Source: Anaerolineae bacterium (GTDB taxonomy: Bacteria; Chloroflexota; Anaerolineae; Aggregatilineales; Aggregatilineaceae). From it: a stretch of DNA of 48,547 nucleotides. Numbering within the stretch: the first letter of the stretch is position 1; each line of letters begins with the position of its first letter. Under the pieces are notes generated by a model. The model was not told the DNA's origin and did not search any database. It was given only the letters and a program-made list of their open reading frames with translations. The stretch is from contig JAFGHR010000074.1 in assembly GCA_016930015.1 (NCBI GenBank), positions 1-48,547 of the forward strand, in the 5' to 3' direction. The position numbers and the translations under genes are program-made. Of the stretch, positions 16,763 through 24,345 are shown one piece after another.

Positions 16763-17467
16763 TCACCACTGAAGATCGGCAATGGCGGCGGTACCATCAC
16801 GCGGCGGCCCATCACTGACAATACGCCCGCTGCTCAGTTCGATCACGCGGTCGGCAATGCGTGATATCTCGCGGTTGTGCGTTACCACGATTACGATTTT
16901 GCCCTTTTCGGCCTGAGCTTTCAGCAGTTCGAGAATCTGGATACCCGTGGCAAAGTCCAGTTCGCCGGTTGGCTCGTCGGCAAGCAGCACCGGATTTCCC
17001 GTGGCCAGCGCACGCGCGATCGCCACGCGCTGCTGTTCGCCGCCGGAGAGTTCATGCGGGAAATGGTTAGCGCGCTCGTTCAGCCCAACATCACGCAGCA
17101 CCGCCGCCGCTGTGCCGTTTGAGTTAGGCTTGTTGCCCATATCAACAACAAACTGAACATTTTCATAGGCGGTCAGGCTGGGGAACAGGTTAAACGTTTG
17201 AAAAATAAAACTGACCGTTTCGCGCCGGAACTGAAACCGCCTGGACTGCCTGGTGCCTGACAGGCTCTTGCCATCCACAAAAACGCGGCCCTCGGTTGGC
17301 GCATCCAACGCGCCGATGAGGTTCAACAGAGTGGTTTTGCCGCTGCCGGATGGTCCCAGCACCACGACAAACTCACCACGATCAACTTCCAGCGAAACGT
17401 CTTCCAGGGCCACAACGGTTACGTCGCCCATGTGGTAACGTTTGGATACATTTTCTAGTCGGATCAT
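16763..17467 (-). CDS. ABC transporter ATP-binding protein (MacB/LolD type)
   Basis: 234 residues of the LolD/MacB ATPase subfamily that always partners FtsX-type permeases. Walker [10 protein letters not shown] is at 38-46, the signature [15 protein letters not shown] near 140, Walker [13 protein letters not shown] near 160 and the switch histidine in VVTHNREI near 195. A Q-loop ([10 protein letters not shown]) is present near 90. It drives the permease encoded ten bases downstream; the two form one operon. Upstream lies an AT-rich region with several inverted repeats that probably control it. Confidence 0.93.
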   Translation of the reverse strand: MIRLENVSKRYHMGDVTVVALEDVSLEVDRGEFVVVLGPSGSGKTTLLNLIGALDAPTEGRVFVDGKSLSGTRQSRRFQFRRETVSFIFQTFNLFPSLTAYENVQFVVDMGNKPNSNGTAAAVLRDVGLNERANHFPHELSGGEQQRVAIARALATGNPVLLADEPTGELDFATGIQILELLKAQAEKGKIVIVVTHNREISRIADRVIELSSGRIVSDGPPRDGTAAIADLQW

Positions 17468-17577
17468 GAGTTGTTCCTTTGCAGCATCCAGTTATCGGTG
17501 TGATTGTTCAGCATGATTATTCAACGCCGGGTATGGTGCCTATTTTTCAGGTAACAGAATCTATATTTTTAGAATAA

Positions 17578-17595
17578 CCTAAAAAATTATTTAGG
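17578..17595. promoter_or_regulatory. palindrome upstream of the ABC operon
   Basis: CCTAAA (17578-17583) and TTTAGG (17590-17595) are a perfect 6-bp inverted repeat, six bases apart, about 110 bases upstream of the ATPase start in very AT-rich DNA. It may be an operator or promoter part; the binder is unknown. Confidence 0.35.
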
Positions 17596-17625
17596 TCAAA
17601 TTTATAATTGCTTAAAGAGCAAGCG

Positions 17626-17668
17626 TAGTAGTTCGTGAAGAAATTAGTAGTTCAATTATAAACTACTA
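17626..17668. promoter_or_regulatory. three TAGTAGTT half-sites
   Basis: TAGTAGTT occurs at 17626-17633 and 17645-17652 and inverted (AACTACTA) at 17661-17668. The last two form a perfect 8-bp inverted repeat with an 8-base spacer, and the first two are 19 bases apart. Such a cluster upstream of an ABC export operon looks like a regulator-binding array. The rest of the 365-base gap (17468-17832) holds the palindrome at 17578, the hairpin repeat at 17731 and no gene. Confidence 0.45.
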
Positions 17669-17730
17669 CCCTTTCGGTTTCAAGATGATCTTGCCACCGA
17701 ACCACGGAATGCACGGAACATGCATATGCA

Positions 17731-17780
17731 AATCCCCCGTTCAACCACGCTGGACGGGGGATTTAGGGGGAAGGTGTTGC
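17731..17780. repeat. dispersed hairpin repeat, copy 1
   Basis: AATCCCCCGT (17731-17740) and ACGGGGGATT (17754-17763) form a perfect 10-bp stem, followed by TAGGGGGAAGG. The reverse complement closely matches 44016-44065, so this is a short dispersed element. Here it lies just past the MMPL gene on its minus-strand side and may also help end transcription. Confidence 0.7.
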
Positions 17781-17832
17781 TCAAAAGTCAACCGTCTGTT
17801 TGATGCAGTCACCCTGATACGACAAATGAGCG

Positions 17833-20457
17833 CTAATCGGTGGCATCGGCAGCGGGTGCGGCTTCTGCGTGGCGCGACGAGTGCGGCTTGGGCACACCGC
17901 CGGGCCACCACGTCCATTTTCCAAACAGCGCAGCCAGCGCCGGATCAAGCACGGTGCGCACGACGAACGTATCGATCAACACACCTACCGCCACCGCAAA
18001 ACCGATCTCGGCCAGCCCTTTGATCTCGCCAACCGACATCGCGGCAAATGTGCCCGCCAATATCGCGCCTGCCGAGGTGATGATCGCCCCGGTGCGAGCT
18101 ACGGCCACATGGACCCCTTCACGAATGCCGTGATGGGCGACTTCCTCTTTGATGCGTCCAAACAGGAAAATACTGTAATCCATGCCCAGCGCGACCAAAA
18201 ACACAAACATAAAGAAGGGCACATACCACGTCAGGCCGTCCACTTTGAAGACGATTTCTTTGAATACGAAGTTGGTCAAACCCAGCGTACACGTAAAGCT
18301 GAGCAGGACTGTCGCGATCAAATACAGGGGCGCTACCATGCTGCGCAGCATCAACAGCAGCACGAAAAAGATGCCCAGCAGCACAAACCCGAACGCACGC
18401 AGAAAATCACGATCCATCGTATCGCGAATGTCGGCATTCGTCGCTGAACCGCCGCTGAGCACGGCCTCACCCGTATCCTGGTAGCCGGTCAGGATATCGC
18501 GTATCGCGTGTACGGCATGCATGGCTTCATAACTGGTCGGCTGCACCCCCAGGATCACGCTCAGCTTAAAGGCCGTGCTGTCAGCCGTCAGGTAGGCAGG
18601 CACCTGTTGGGCCAGGCGGTCAAAGCCCGTGTTAGCGTCCGACGCTGGCACAGCCGCCAGGATATCACCCAGCCCGGTCAGCATCAGGTACGGGTCGGGG
18701 ATCGGATCGCTGGCATCCGGGTTAAACCGCGCCGCCAACCCTGCGAGCGCCGGGGCGATATCAGCCTGGCGGCTCGCCATCTGTAACAGATTGCCGCCTA
18801 GAATTTCCTGAAGGGTAAGCAGGTCGGGATCGTTCGCGATCTGCGGGAAACGTTCGACCAGCAGGTCCAGGTAACTTGTCACCCCGCCGATCAAACCTTC
18901 GAGCTGCTGCGGATCGGCCAGCGTGTCGGCGCTCAGCCCGGCCAGCATGTCCAGGGCCAGCCCAAGTTGAACATCCACCCGGAGCAGGCCCGCCATGTCA
19001 CGGTTTTGTCCAAGCAGCGTGTTTAACCCGCGCACATCGGCCACGCCGTCCACGGCGGCGATATCGTCCGTCAACCGGGCGATGTCCGCCGCGATGTGAT
19101 CCGGATCGCGCCCGGTGATGATCACGTCCATCGGCAGGACATTACCGGCGCCCAGGCCCTGGGCCATCAGGTCGTAGCCGATCACCGAATCTTTACCGTC
19201 CGGCAGGTCGCCCATTAAGTCATAGGATATACGCTGGTTGACCCCGTACACGGACAGCGGCGCCATCAGGGTCACAATGATCACAATCGTGACCAACGGG
19301 CGCGAGCTCACCTGCTTGGATGTGATCGCGTACAGCCGCCCCGCCGAACGGTGTGTCGCCTGTCCCGGCCAGAACGCCCGCTCACCGAACACGGCCAGCA
19401 GCGCGGGCACAAACGTGAGTCCTGCCGCCAGTGACATCACCACACCCAGCGCCAGCGCCGGACCACTGGTGTTAAATATGCCCATTTCGGCAAATATCAT
19501 GGCCATAAAACCGACAAAAACGGTCCCGGCGCTGCTGGTGATCGTTTCACCAACCAGGTGCACGGTGCGGCTGGTTGCTTTTTCCAGGCCAACGTGATCG
19601 GCCATTTCTTCACGGAAGCGGCTGATCAAAAACAGGCAGTAATCGGTCCCGGCGCCATACATCACGGTGACCAGCAGTACATTTGCATAGGACGTGATGG
19701 TCATGTAGTGAGCGCCCAAATAGGCCACCATGCCGCGTGTGATCAGGTAGGCGACCGTGACCGCCAGCAGCGGCACCAGCGGGCTGACCGGGGAGCGGTA
19801 CACCAGCAGCAGCATGACAATGACCAGCACCACCGTAACCCAGATCGTCCGGTCCACGCTTGTTTTGATCGAATCGGTTGTGTTGTTGACGATCGGAGCC
19901 TGACCGGTCTGGTAGGTTTTAATCGTGTCGGGACGGTGCTCGACCAGCCAGTCATCGATCAGGGTCAGTGTTTCGCCGGTGGCCTCATCCGTGCTGGACG
20001 TGCCCAGGCTCACATCCACAATCGCCACCTGGTTATCCGGCGCGATCATGAGTGTGGCGGCTGCCGGTGACGCAATGGGCGCAGACACCCCAGAGATATT
20101 ATCCGGCGCGTCGTCACTCGCCAGCCATGCCTGGAAATCACGAATCAGGCGTCCGGCGGTTGTATCGACCTGTTCTTCAAACGTTTCCGCCTCACGATCA
20201 AGCACACCCCCGGCAGCGTGCGCGTCGATCACGATCACCGTACTGCTCGGTGAAAAACCATCGGGGAATGTGGATTGATACACAGCTTCCGCGTGGGCAA
20301 ACGGGGCATCATCCGGCAAAAAATCCGCTTGGTCCGAACTGGCGACATCTTCGATATTGGGCGCAATCAGCGTGATCACGGCGGCGGCAAAAAGCCAGGC
20401 CGCGATGATGAGCAGACGATAACGGGTTGCAAAACGACCGATGCGTGCAAAAAACAT
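17833..20457 (-). CDS. MMPL/RND-family transporter
   Basis: 874 residues from the ATG at 20457 (MFFARIGRF), preceded by GAGGTAG; a longer frame from 20502 would run into the tetR gene. It has the MMPL plan: an N-terminal helix, an extracytoplasmic domain (about 40-185), six helices (about 185-370), a second extracytoplasmic domain (about 395-680) and six more helices ending near 855. Conserved transmembrane acidic segments are visible in YGAGTDYCLFLISR and ALGMDYSIFLFGR, the usual proton-relay motif of MmpL/HpnN proteins. The family exports lipids, hydrophobic drugs or lipoglycans by proton motive force. It is transcribed after a TetR repressor with a 19-base gap, so the pair is probably a self-regulated efflux operon. 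Confidence 0.92.
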   Translation of the reverse strand: MFFARIGRFATRYRLLIIAAWLFAAAVITLIAPNIEDVASSDQADFLPDDAPFAHAEAVYQSTFPDGFSPSSTVIVIDAHAAGGVLDREAETFEEQVDTTAGRLIRDFQAWLASDDAPDNISGVSAPIASPAAATLMIAPDNQVAIVDVSLGTSSTDEATGETLTLIDDWLVEHRPDTIKTYQTGQAPIVNNTTDSIKTSVDRTIWVTVVLVIVMLLLVYRSPVSPLVPLLAVTVAYLITRGMVAYLGAHYMTITSYANVLLVTVMYGAGTDYCLFLISRFREEMADHVGLEKATSRTVHLVGETITSSAGTVFVGFMAMIFAEMGIFNTSGPALALGVVMSLAAGLTFVPALLAVFGERAFWPGQATHRSAGRLYAITSKQVSSRPLVTIVIIVTLMAPLSVYGVNQRISYDLMGDLPDGKDSVIGYDLMAQGLGAGNVLPMDVIITGRDPDHIAADIARLTDDIAAVDGVADVRGLNTLLGQNRDMAGLLRVDVQLGLALDMLAGLSADTLADPQQLEGLIGGVTSYLDLLVERFPQIANDPDLLTLQEILGGNLLQMASRQADIAPALAGLAARFNPDASDPIPDPYLMLTGLGDILAAVPASDANTGFDRLAQQVPAYLTADSTAFKLSVILGVQPTSYEAMHAVHAIRDILTGYQDTGEAVLSGGSATNADIRDTMDRDFLRAFGFVLLGIFFVLLLMLRSMVAPLYLIATVLLSFTCTLGLTNFVFKEIVFKVDGLTWYVPFFMFVFLVALGMDYSIFLFGRIKEEVAHHGIREGVHVAVARTGAIITSAGAILAGTFAAMSVGEIKGLAEIGFAVAVGVLIDTFVVRTVLDPALAALFGKWTWWPGGVPKPHSSRHAEAAPAADATD

Positions 20458-20476
20458 GGAGTCTACCTCGCGCGTT

Positions 20477-21094
20477 TTATGATGCTCTATGTTCTGAACC
20501 AACCAATGTACCTAAACCATTTTGAAGAATATCGGCCAGCATGCGGGCCATGTATTCGGCAGAATATCCGGTGTCGTTTTCCAGCCACCAGCCGAGCATC
20601 TGGATCAACACCCCGGTGATCACCTGCGCCTGGACACGCGCGGGATAACGAGGGGGAATCTCCCGGTTTTCCAGCCGCTGAACGATCATACGTTCGGTGA
20701 TCCGGGACATGTAGTTACGGCCAAACACATTGAGTCGTGACGAGGCCGCCCCCCCCACCATGATTAATAAAAACTCGCGGTTATCATCAGCCCAGCGCAG
20801 CACCCGCCCCAGACTGAACACTACCCATTCCTGGTTGAACGGCGGTAGCTGTTCACCGCCAAGAAGCTCATCCACCAGCGCGTCAAAACCCTGGTGCATC
20901 AACTGGCGAACGCATTCTTCTTTATTAGGAAAATGTTTGTAAAACGTGGCTTTGCTGACATCAGCACGCTCGGTGATGTCCAGAATCTCAACGTTGTTGT
21001 AGCCTTTTTCAACAATGATCGCGCGTGCTGCGTCGATGAGACTCTGGTGAGTAGCCGCCTTGCGTTGTTCATGGCGAGTGGGTTTGCGTGCCAT
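20477..21094 (-). CDS. TetR/AcrR-family transcriptional regulator
   Basis: 205 residues. The N-terminal DNA-binding domain (about 12-60) has the family pattern IIVEKGYNNVEILDITERA then VSKATFYKHFPNKEE. The C-terminal half is a helical ligand-binding domain of the TetR C-terminal type. It would repress the operon it heads and release DNA when an unknown hydrophobic ligand binds. The candidate operator, a perfect CGTATA/TATACG repeat, lies at 21126-21141. The MMPL exporter gene follows 19 bases after its stop, so the ligand is probably an exported substrate. Confidence 0.92.
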   Translation of the reverse strand: MARKPTRHEQRKAATHQSLIDAARAIIVEKGYNNVEILDITERADVSKATFYKHFPNKEECVRQLMHQGFDALVDELLGGEQLPPFNQEWVVFSLGRVLRWADDNREFLLIMVGGAASSRLNVFGRNYMSRITERMIVQRLENREIPPRYPARVQAQVITGVLIQMLGWWLENDTGYSAEYMARMLADILQNGLGTLVGSEHRAS

Positions 21095-21125
21095 TGAATC
21101 CCTTTACTCATAACAGTCAACGAGT

Positions 21126-21141
21126 CGTATAATAGTATACG
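21126..21141 (-). promoter_or_regulatory. probable TetR operator overlapping the promoter
   Basis: CGTATA (21126-21131) and TATACG (21136-21141) are a perfect 6-bp inverted repeat with a 4-base spacer, 32 bases upstream of the tetR start. It contains TATACT, a likely -10 element on the minus strand, so a bound repressor would block RNA polymerase. Confidence 0.6.
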
Positions 21142-21347
21142 GCACGTCTACTATATTAAGCCAGATCGCCGAAATGTCAAGTCATTCAGCCGGATATCAC
21201 AAACGCGCGGCGACACCGGTTCTCCACGCCGCGCCCACAACAGCACGCAGACCGGCAATTGACCCGCCTACATCGCGCGGTTAGAATGAAGCTGCTATCC
21301 CGCCCAAAACGGGCGGCTCGCCGCTTGGGGAGTAATCCGGATCAACC

Positions 21348-22157
21348 ATGGCAAGACGCAACTGGAACAACGTATTCGTGACAGGGGGTACCAGTTTTGT
21401 AGGGCTGCATGTTGTTCGTGCGCTGGTTGATGCGGGTGCCAATGTAACGGTGCTGGTGCGGCCAGATGCCGAAGACAAGCTCGGTCCCCTGCGCCGCCAT
21501 ATCCGGTTGATTTCCGGCGATGTGTGGAACAGCGCCAGTCTCAAAGGGCGTTCGCGCGGGCACGGCGTGGTGATCCACCTGGTCGGCAGCATCCGCGCCC
21601 AGCCGGAACGCGGCCTGACGTTCCACCAGTTGAACCTGGTGTCGGCGCGCAACGCGATCGGGATGGCCGTGAGCGACGGCGTCCCCTATTTTGTGCTGCT
21701 CAGCGCGATTTCGAACCCGCCCGGTGTGCCGGGGGAATACCTGCGCAGCAAGCGCGAAGCCGAAGCGTATTTGCGTAGCAGCGGCCTGAAAAGTGCCATC
21801 ATCCGCGCCCCGGTTATGTTTGACCGTGTCCAGCGCGGAGGGCAGTTATTCGCCGCCCTGTCAGCCGTCGAGTCGCTGCCAATGCTGCGTGTGTTCACCG
21901 GGCGGCGCGCGCCGCTGCCGGTTGACATTGCCGCGCGCGGTATCGCTCAAGCCGCCCTGGAGCCGGAACTCCCCCGTGACAGACTGCTGTATGCCGGTGA
22001 CCTGCGACGCCTGGGACGGATCAAGTACCCGCGACGTGTCCCAAGAAATACCCGCCCACGCACGCCGCGTGCACGGCGGCCAGATAACATGAATCTGCCG
22101 GAAAACGATATCCCGTTCGGCTGGCTGCCGGGGCATAATCCGCACGACGACGAATAA
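21348..22157 (+). CDS. NAD(P)-binding SDR-family protein (NDUFA9/NmrA-like)
   Basis: 269 residues of the atypical or extended short-chain dehydrogenase group. The nucleotide-binding loop VTGGTSFVG is at 11-19, followed by acidic and NAG-type positions (SGDV near 62) and VIHLVGSI. The catalytic Tyr-x3-Lys is replaced by YLRSKRE, in which the tyrosine and lysine fit the motif (Y-L-R-S-K). Such proteins bind NAD(P) and act as epimerases, quinone- or complex I-associated factors, or regulators. The last 45 residues are rich in arginine and proline and then acidic, which is unusual for the family. It stands alone, convergent with the aldo/keto reductase. No substrate can be named. Confidence 0.75.
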   Translation: MARRNWNNVFVTGGTSFVGLHVVRALVDAGANVTVLVRPDAEDKLGPLRRHIRLISGDVWNSASLKGRSRGHGVVIHLVGSIRAQPERGLTFHQLNLVSARNAIGMAVSDGVPYFVLLSAISNPPGVPGEYLRSKREAEAYLRSSGLKSAIIRAPVMFDRVQRGGQLFAALSAVESLPMLRVFTGRRAPLPVDIAARGIAQAALEPELPRDRLLYAGDLRRLGRIKYPRRVPRNTRPRTPRARRPDNMNLPENDIPFGWLPGHNPHDDE

Positions 22158-22187
22158 AAAAGGGGCCGCCCCAAAAAGCAACCCCTT
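22156..22187 (-). terminator. terminator of the aldo/keto reductase gene
   Basis: On the minus strand AAGGGG (22187-22182) pairs with CCCCTT (22165-22160), with an inner GGGG/CCCC option, followed by a T-run (22161-22156). It overlaps the last bases of the converging SDR gene. Confidence 0.75.
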
Positions 22188-22211
22188 GAAACATGCGCTG
22201 TAAAACGTGGC

Positions 22212-23192
22212 TTAACTATGGCCCAAAATGGGATGGGGCTGGTACGGTTCTTCCAAATAGGCCATGTCTTCTGCGGTCAGTGTGATGTCCACCACCGCGA
22301 CGGATTCTTCCAGGTGCTTGACTTTGCTCGCGCCGATCACCGGGCAGGTGATGCCGGGCTTATGCAGTATCCAGGCCAGCGCGACCTGCGCCGGGCTGTA
22401 ACCGAGCCGGTTGGCCACTTCGATTACACGATCCATCACCGCAAAATCATCATCACGGTAGTAATAATCGTGCGCCAGGTTGTCGGTTATACTCCGGGCG
22501 GTATCGCCGCTTTTGCTGCGTGTGCGGTTACCGGCCAGAAAACCACGCGCCAGCGGGCTCCAGGGTGTGATCCCAATACCCTGGTCCAGGCACAAGGGAT
22601 TCATCTCGCGTTCTTCTTCGCGGTAGATCAAGTTATAGTGATTCTGCATGGATACAAAACGCGTCCAGCCGTGTAAATCGCACGTGTACAGCGCCTTGGC
22701 AAACTGCCAGGCGAACATGCTGGAAGCGCCAATATAACGCGCTTTGCCCGCGCGCACGATGTCGTTTAACGCTTCGAGGGTTTCTTCAACCGGCGTGTTA
22801 TAGTCCCAGCGATGGATGATATACAGATCAACGTAATCCATGTCCAGGCGGCGCAGCGAGTTGTCGATGGAATCCATAATGTGTTTGCGTGACAGGCCAT
22901 ACGCGTTAATGTCATCGTTCACCGGCCAGTAGACCTTGGTCGCCACGATCACCTCGTCACGGCGTGCCAGATCACGGATAGCCCGCCCCGTGATCTCTTC
23001 GCTGACACCCAGTGAGTACATGTCGGCTGTGTCAAAAAAGTTGATGCCGAGTTCCAGCGCCCGCTGGATAATCGGGCGGCTGGACGCTTCATCCAGCACC
23101 CACTCGCGCCATTGCGGCGTTCCATAGGTCATCATGCCCAGACAGACGCGCGACACTCTCATTCCGGTTTTGCCCAAGTTGATATACTCCAC
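22212..23192 (-). CDS. aldo/keto reductase
   Basis: 326 residues of the aldo/keto reductase superfamily (YajO/YdjG-like long group), an NADPH-dependent (beta/alpha)8 barrel reducing aldehydes or ketones. The tetrad is complete: Asp in FDTADMY (near 53), Tyr in the same motif (near 58), Lys in VATKVYW (near 87) and His in YIIHRWD (near 126). The C-terminal GASKVKHLEE segment binds the NADPH phosphate. The start is GTG at 23192, because AGGAG lies six bases upstream; a nearby ATG is out of frame. The physiological substrate is unknown. Confidence 0.9.
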   Translation of the reverse strand: MEYINLGKTGMRVSRVCLGMMTYGTPQWREWVLDEASSRPIIQRALELGINFFDTADMYSLGVSEEITGRAIRDLARRDEVIVATKVYWPVNDDINAYGLSRKHIMDSIDNSLRRLDMDYVDLYIIHRWDYNTPVEETLEALNDIVRAGKARYIGASSMFAWQFAKALYTCDLHGWTRFVSMQNHYNLIYREEEREMNPLCLDQGIGITPWSPLARGFLAGNRTRSKSGDTARSITDNLAHDYYYRDDDFAVMDRVIEVANRLGYSPAQVALAWILHKPGITCPVIGASKVKHLEESVAVVDITLTAEDMAYLEEPYQPHPILGHS

Positions 23193-23269
23193 CGCATGCT
23201 CCTTTTACCTAAATTCAGCGTCGTACAAACAGCACGTAATCGGAGGTTCTGTAACAATTCAGCCTAATC

Positions 23270-23314
23270 AAAAAACGAACGGGACGCAAGTCTACTAACC
23301 TGGCGCCCCGCGTC
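23270..23314 (-). terminator. possible terminator after pdxT
   Basis: On the minus strand GACGC (23314-23310) can pair with GCGTC (23287-23283), followed by CCGTTCG and six T (23275-23270). The stem is short and the loop long, so this is a weak call. Confidence 0.35.
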
Positions 23315-23356
23315 TATCACAGCAGGGATAGTGGTTTGTGGTCAAAAAAAACACGA

Positions 23357-23941
23357 TCAGCCCAGCACCGGCAGCCCGGCAACTTCTCGCAAAAAATAAC
23401 GATGAAACCGGTCATCGGGTGTTAGCTCCGGGTGAAACGCCGTAGCCAGCCAGTGCCCCTGGCGGACGGCCACGATCCCGCCATCGTCAAGGCGGGCCAG
23501 CACGTGCGCATGTTCTCCGACGCCCGTCACCAGCGGCGCCCGGATGAACACAGCATGAAATGGAGCTGCGCCGAGTTCCGGCACGGTGAGATCAGTCTCA
23601 AAGCTGTCCACCTGCCGCCCAAAGGCATTTCGATCGACCTTGATATCCATCACGCCGATCAAGGGTTGGTCACGCCCGATATCGTTCGCCAGCAGGATCA
23701 TACCCGCGCACGTCCCCCACACCGGCTTGTGGACGGCAAAGTCGCGCAGCGGCTCCAACAACCGAAACGTCACCGCCAGCTTGCCGATAGTTGTGCTCTC
23801 ACCACCGGGGATAATGAGCGCATCCAGGCCAGCGAGTTGTTCCGGCAAACGCACCTCGACAGCGCGTGCTCCCAGCGATCGCAGTGTTTTTTCGTGTTCG
23901 ATAAACGCACCTTGCAGGGCCAACACGCCAATATTTGCCAT
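23357..23941 (-). CDS. pdxT: pyridoxal 5'-phosphate synthase glutaminase subunit PdxT
   Basis: 194 residues, full length. PdxT hydrolyses glutamine and channels ammonia to PdxS, which makes pyridoxal 5'-phosphate from ribose 5-phosphate and glyceraldehyde 3-phosphate. The class I glutaminase triad is visible: Cys78 in WGTCAGM, His170 and Glu172 in FHPELT. GGEST at 46-50 is the oxyanion motif, and the N-terminal GVLALQGAF is typical. The partner pdxS lies about 10 kb away on the same strand instead of adjacent, which is the unusual point. A GGAAAGG element lies before the ATG. Confidence 0.95.
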   Translation of the reverse strand: MANIGVLALQGAFIEHEKTLRSLGARAVEVRLPEQLAGLDALIIPGGESTTIGKLAVTFRLLEPLRDFAVHKPVWGTCAGMILLANDIGRDQPLIGVMDIKVDRNAFGRQVDSFETDLTVPELGAAPFHAVFIRAPLVTGVGEHAHVLARLDDGGIVAVRQGHWLATAFHPELTPDDRFHRYFLREVAGLPVLG

Positions 23942-24255
23942 ATGACCAGCCTTTCCCGACGTTCAAGGATGATATTTCCTGCAAATCTAGCGCCCGATCC
24001 CGCATGCAGCAAGACCTTTTGGACTCAAATGGTTCTATACGGCGCGGCGACGGTAGAACCCCGGCGCGGCATTCACGGGGGAAATACGGTCAACACACGC
24101 GGCGATACACTTTGGGCATATTTCACAAACAGGACATCCGATCACGGCCTGGCAGGAGGCATAGATATTGAATTTTTATATTTTATATCTTTTTAATGTT
24201 TTATATAAGATTTAAATTGCTATTAGATGCCAACACGTTTACACTTTATAAGTGG

Positions 24256-24292
24256 GCAGCCATGCGCCACCCGGATTCGGGGCGCAGGCTGC
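24256..24292 (+). promoter_or_regulatory. stable hairpin in the 5' leader
   Basis: GCAGCC (24256-24261) pairs with GGCTGC (24287-24292), and TGCGCC (24263-24268) pairs with GGCGCA (24281-24286): twelve pairs with one bulged A, closed by a 12-base loop. It lies 54 bases before the start codon of the large synthase. It could be an attenuator, an RNA stabiliser or part of an unknown riboswitch; known riboswitch cores are not recognisable. Confidence 0.5.
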
Positions 24293-24310
24293 GGGCATCA
24301 TACTCCAATG

Positions 24311-24320
24311 GGTGATCACC
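24311..24320. promoter_or_regulatory. perfect palindrome GGTGATCACC
   Basis: A 10-bp perfect palindrome between the leader hairpin and the ribosome-binding site of the SH3-GT2 gene. It could be an operator for a dimeric regulator. Chance occurrence is possible. Confidence 0.3.
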
Positions 24321-24345
24321 AACCAATCTTTAGAGGGGCAAGACC

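Larger units (their letters stand above)
23942..24345. other. AT-rich promoter and leader region of the SH3-GT2 operon
   Basis: 404 bases between the divergent pdxT and the SH3-GT2 gene. It holds a 7-bp inverted repeat (24031-24037/24054-24060), a run of almost pure A/T at about 24168-24230 that probably contains the promoter, and then a structured leader listed separately. The ribosome-binding site is GAGGGG at 24333-24338. No open frame of interest is seen. Confidence 0.55.

Noticed and set aside
24031..24060. 7-bp inverted repeat GGTTCTA/TAGAACC as a terminator of pdxT or an operator
   Set aside because: It lies upstream of pdxT (at its 5' side) and has no U-run; no gene would use it as a terminator, and evidence for an operator is too weak.
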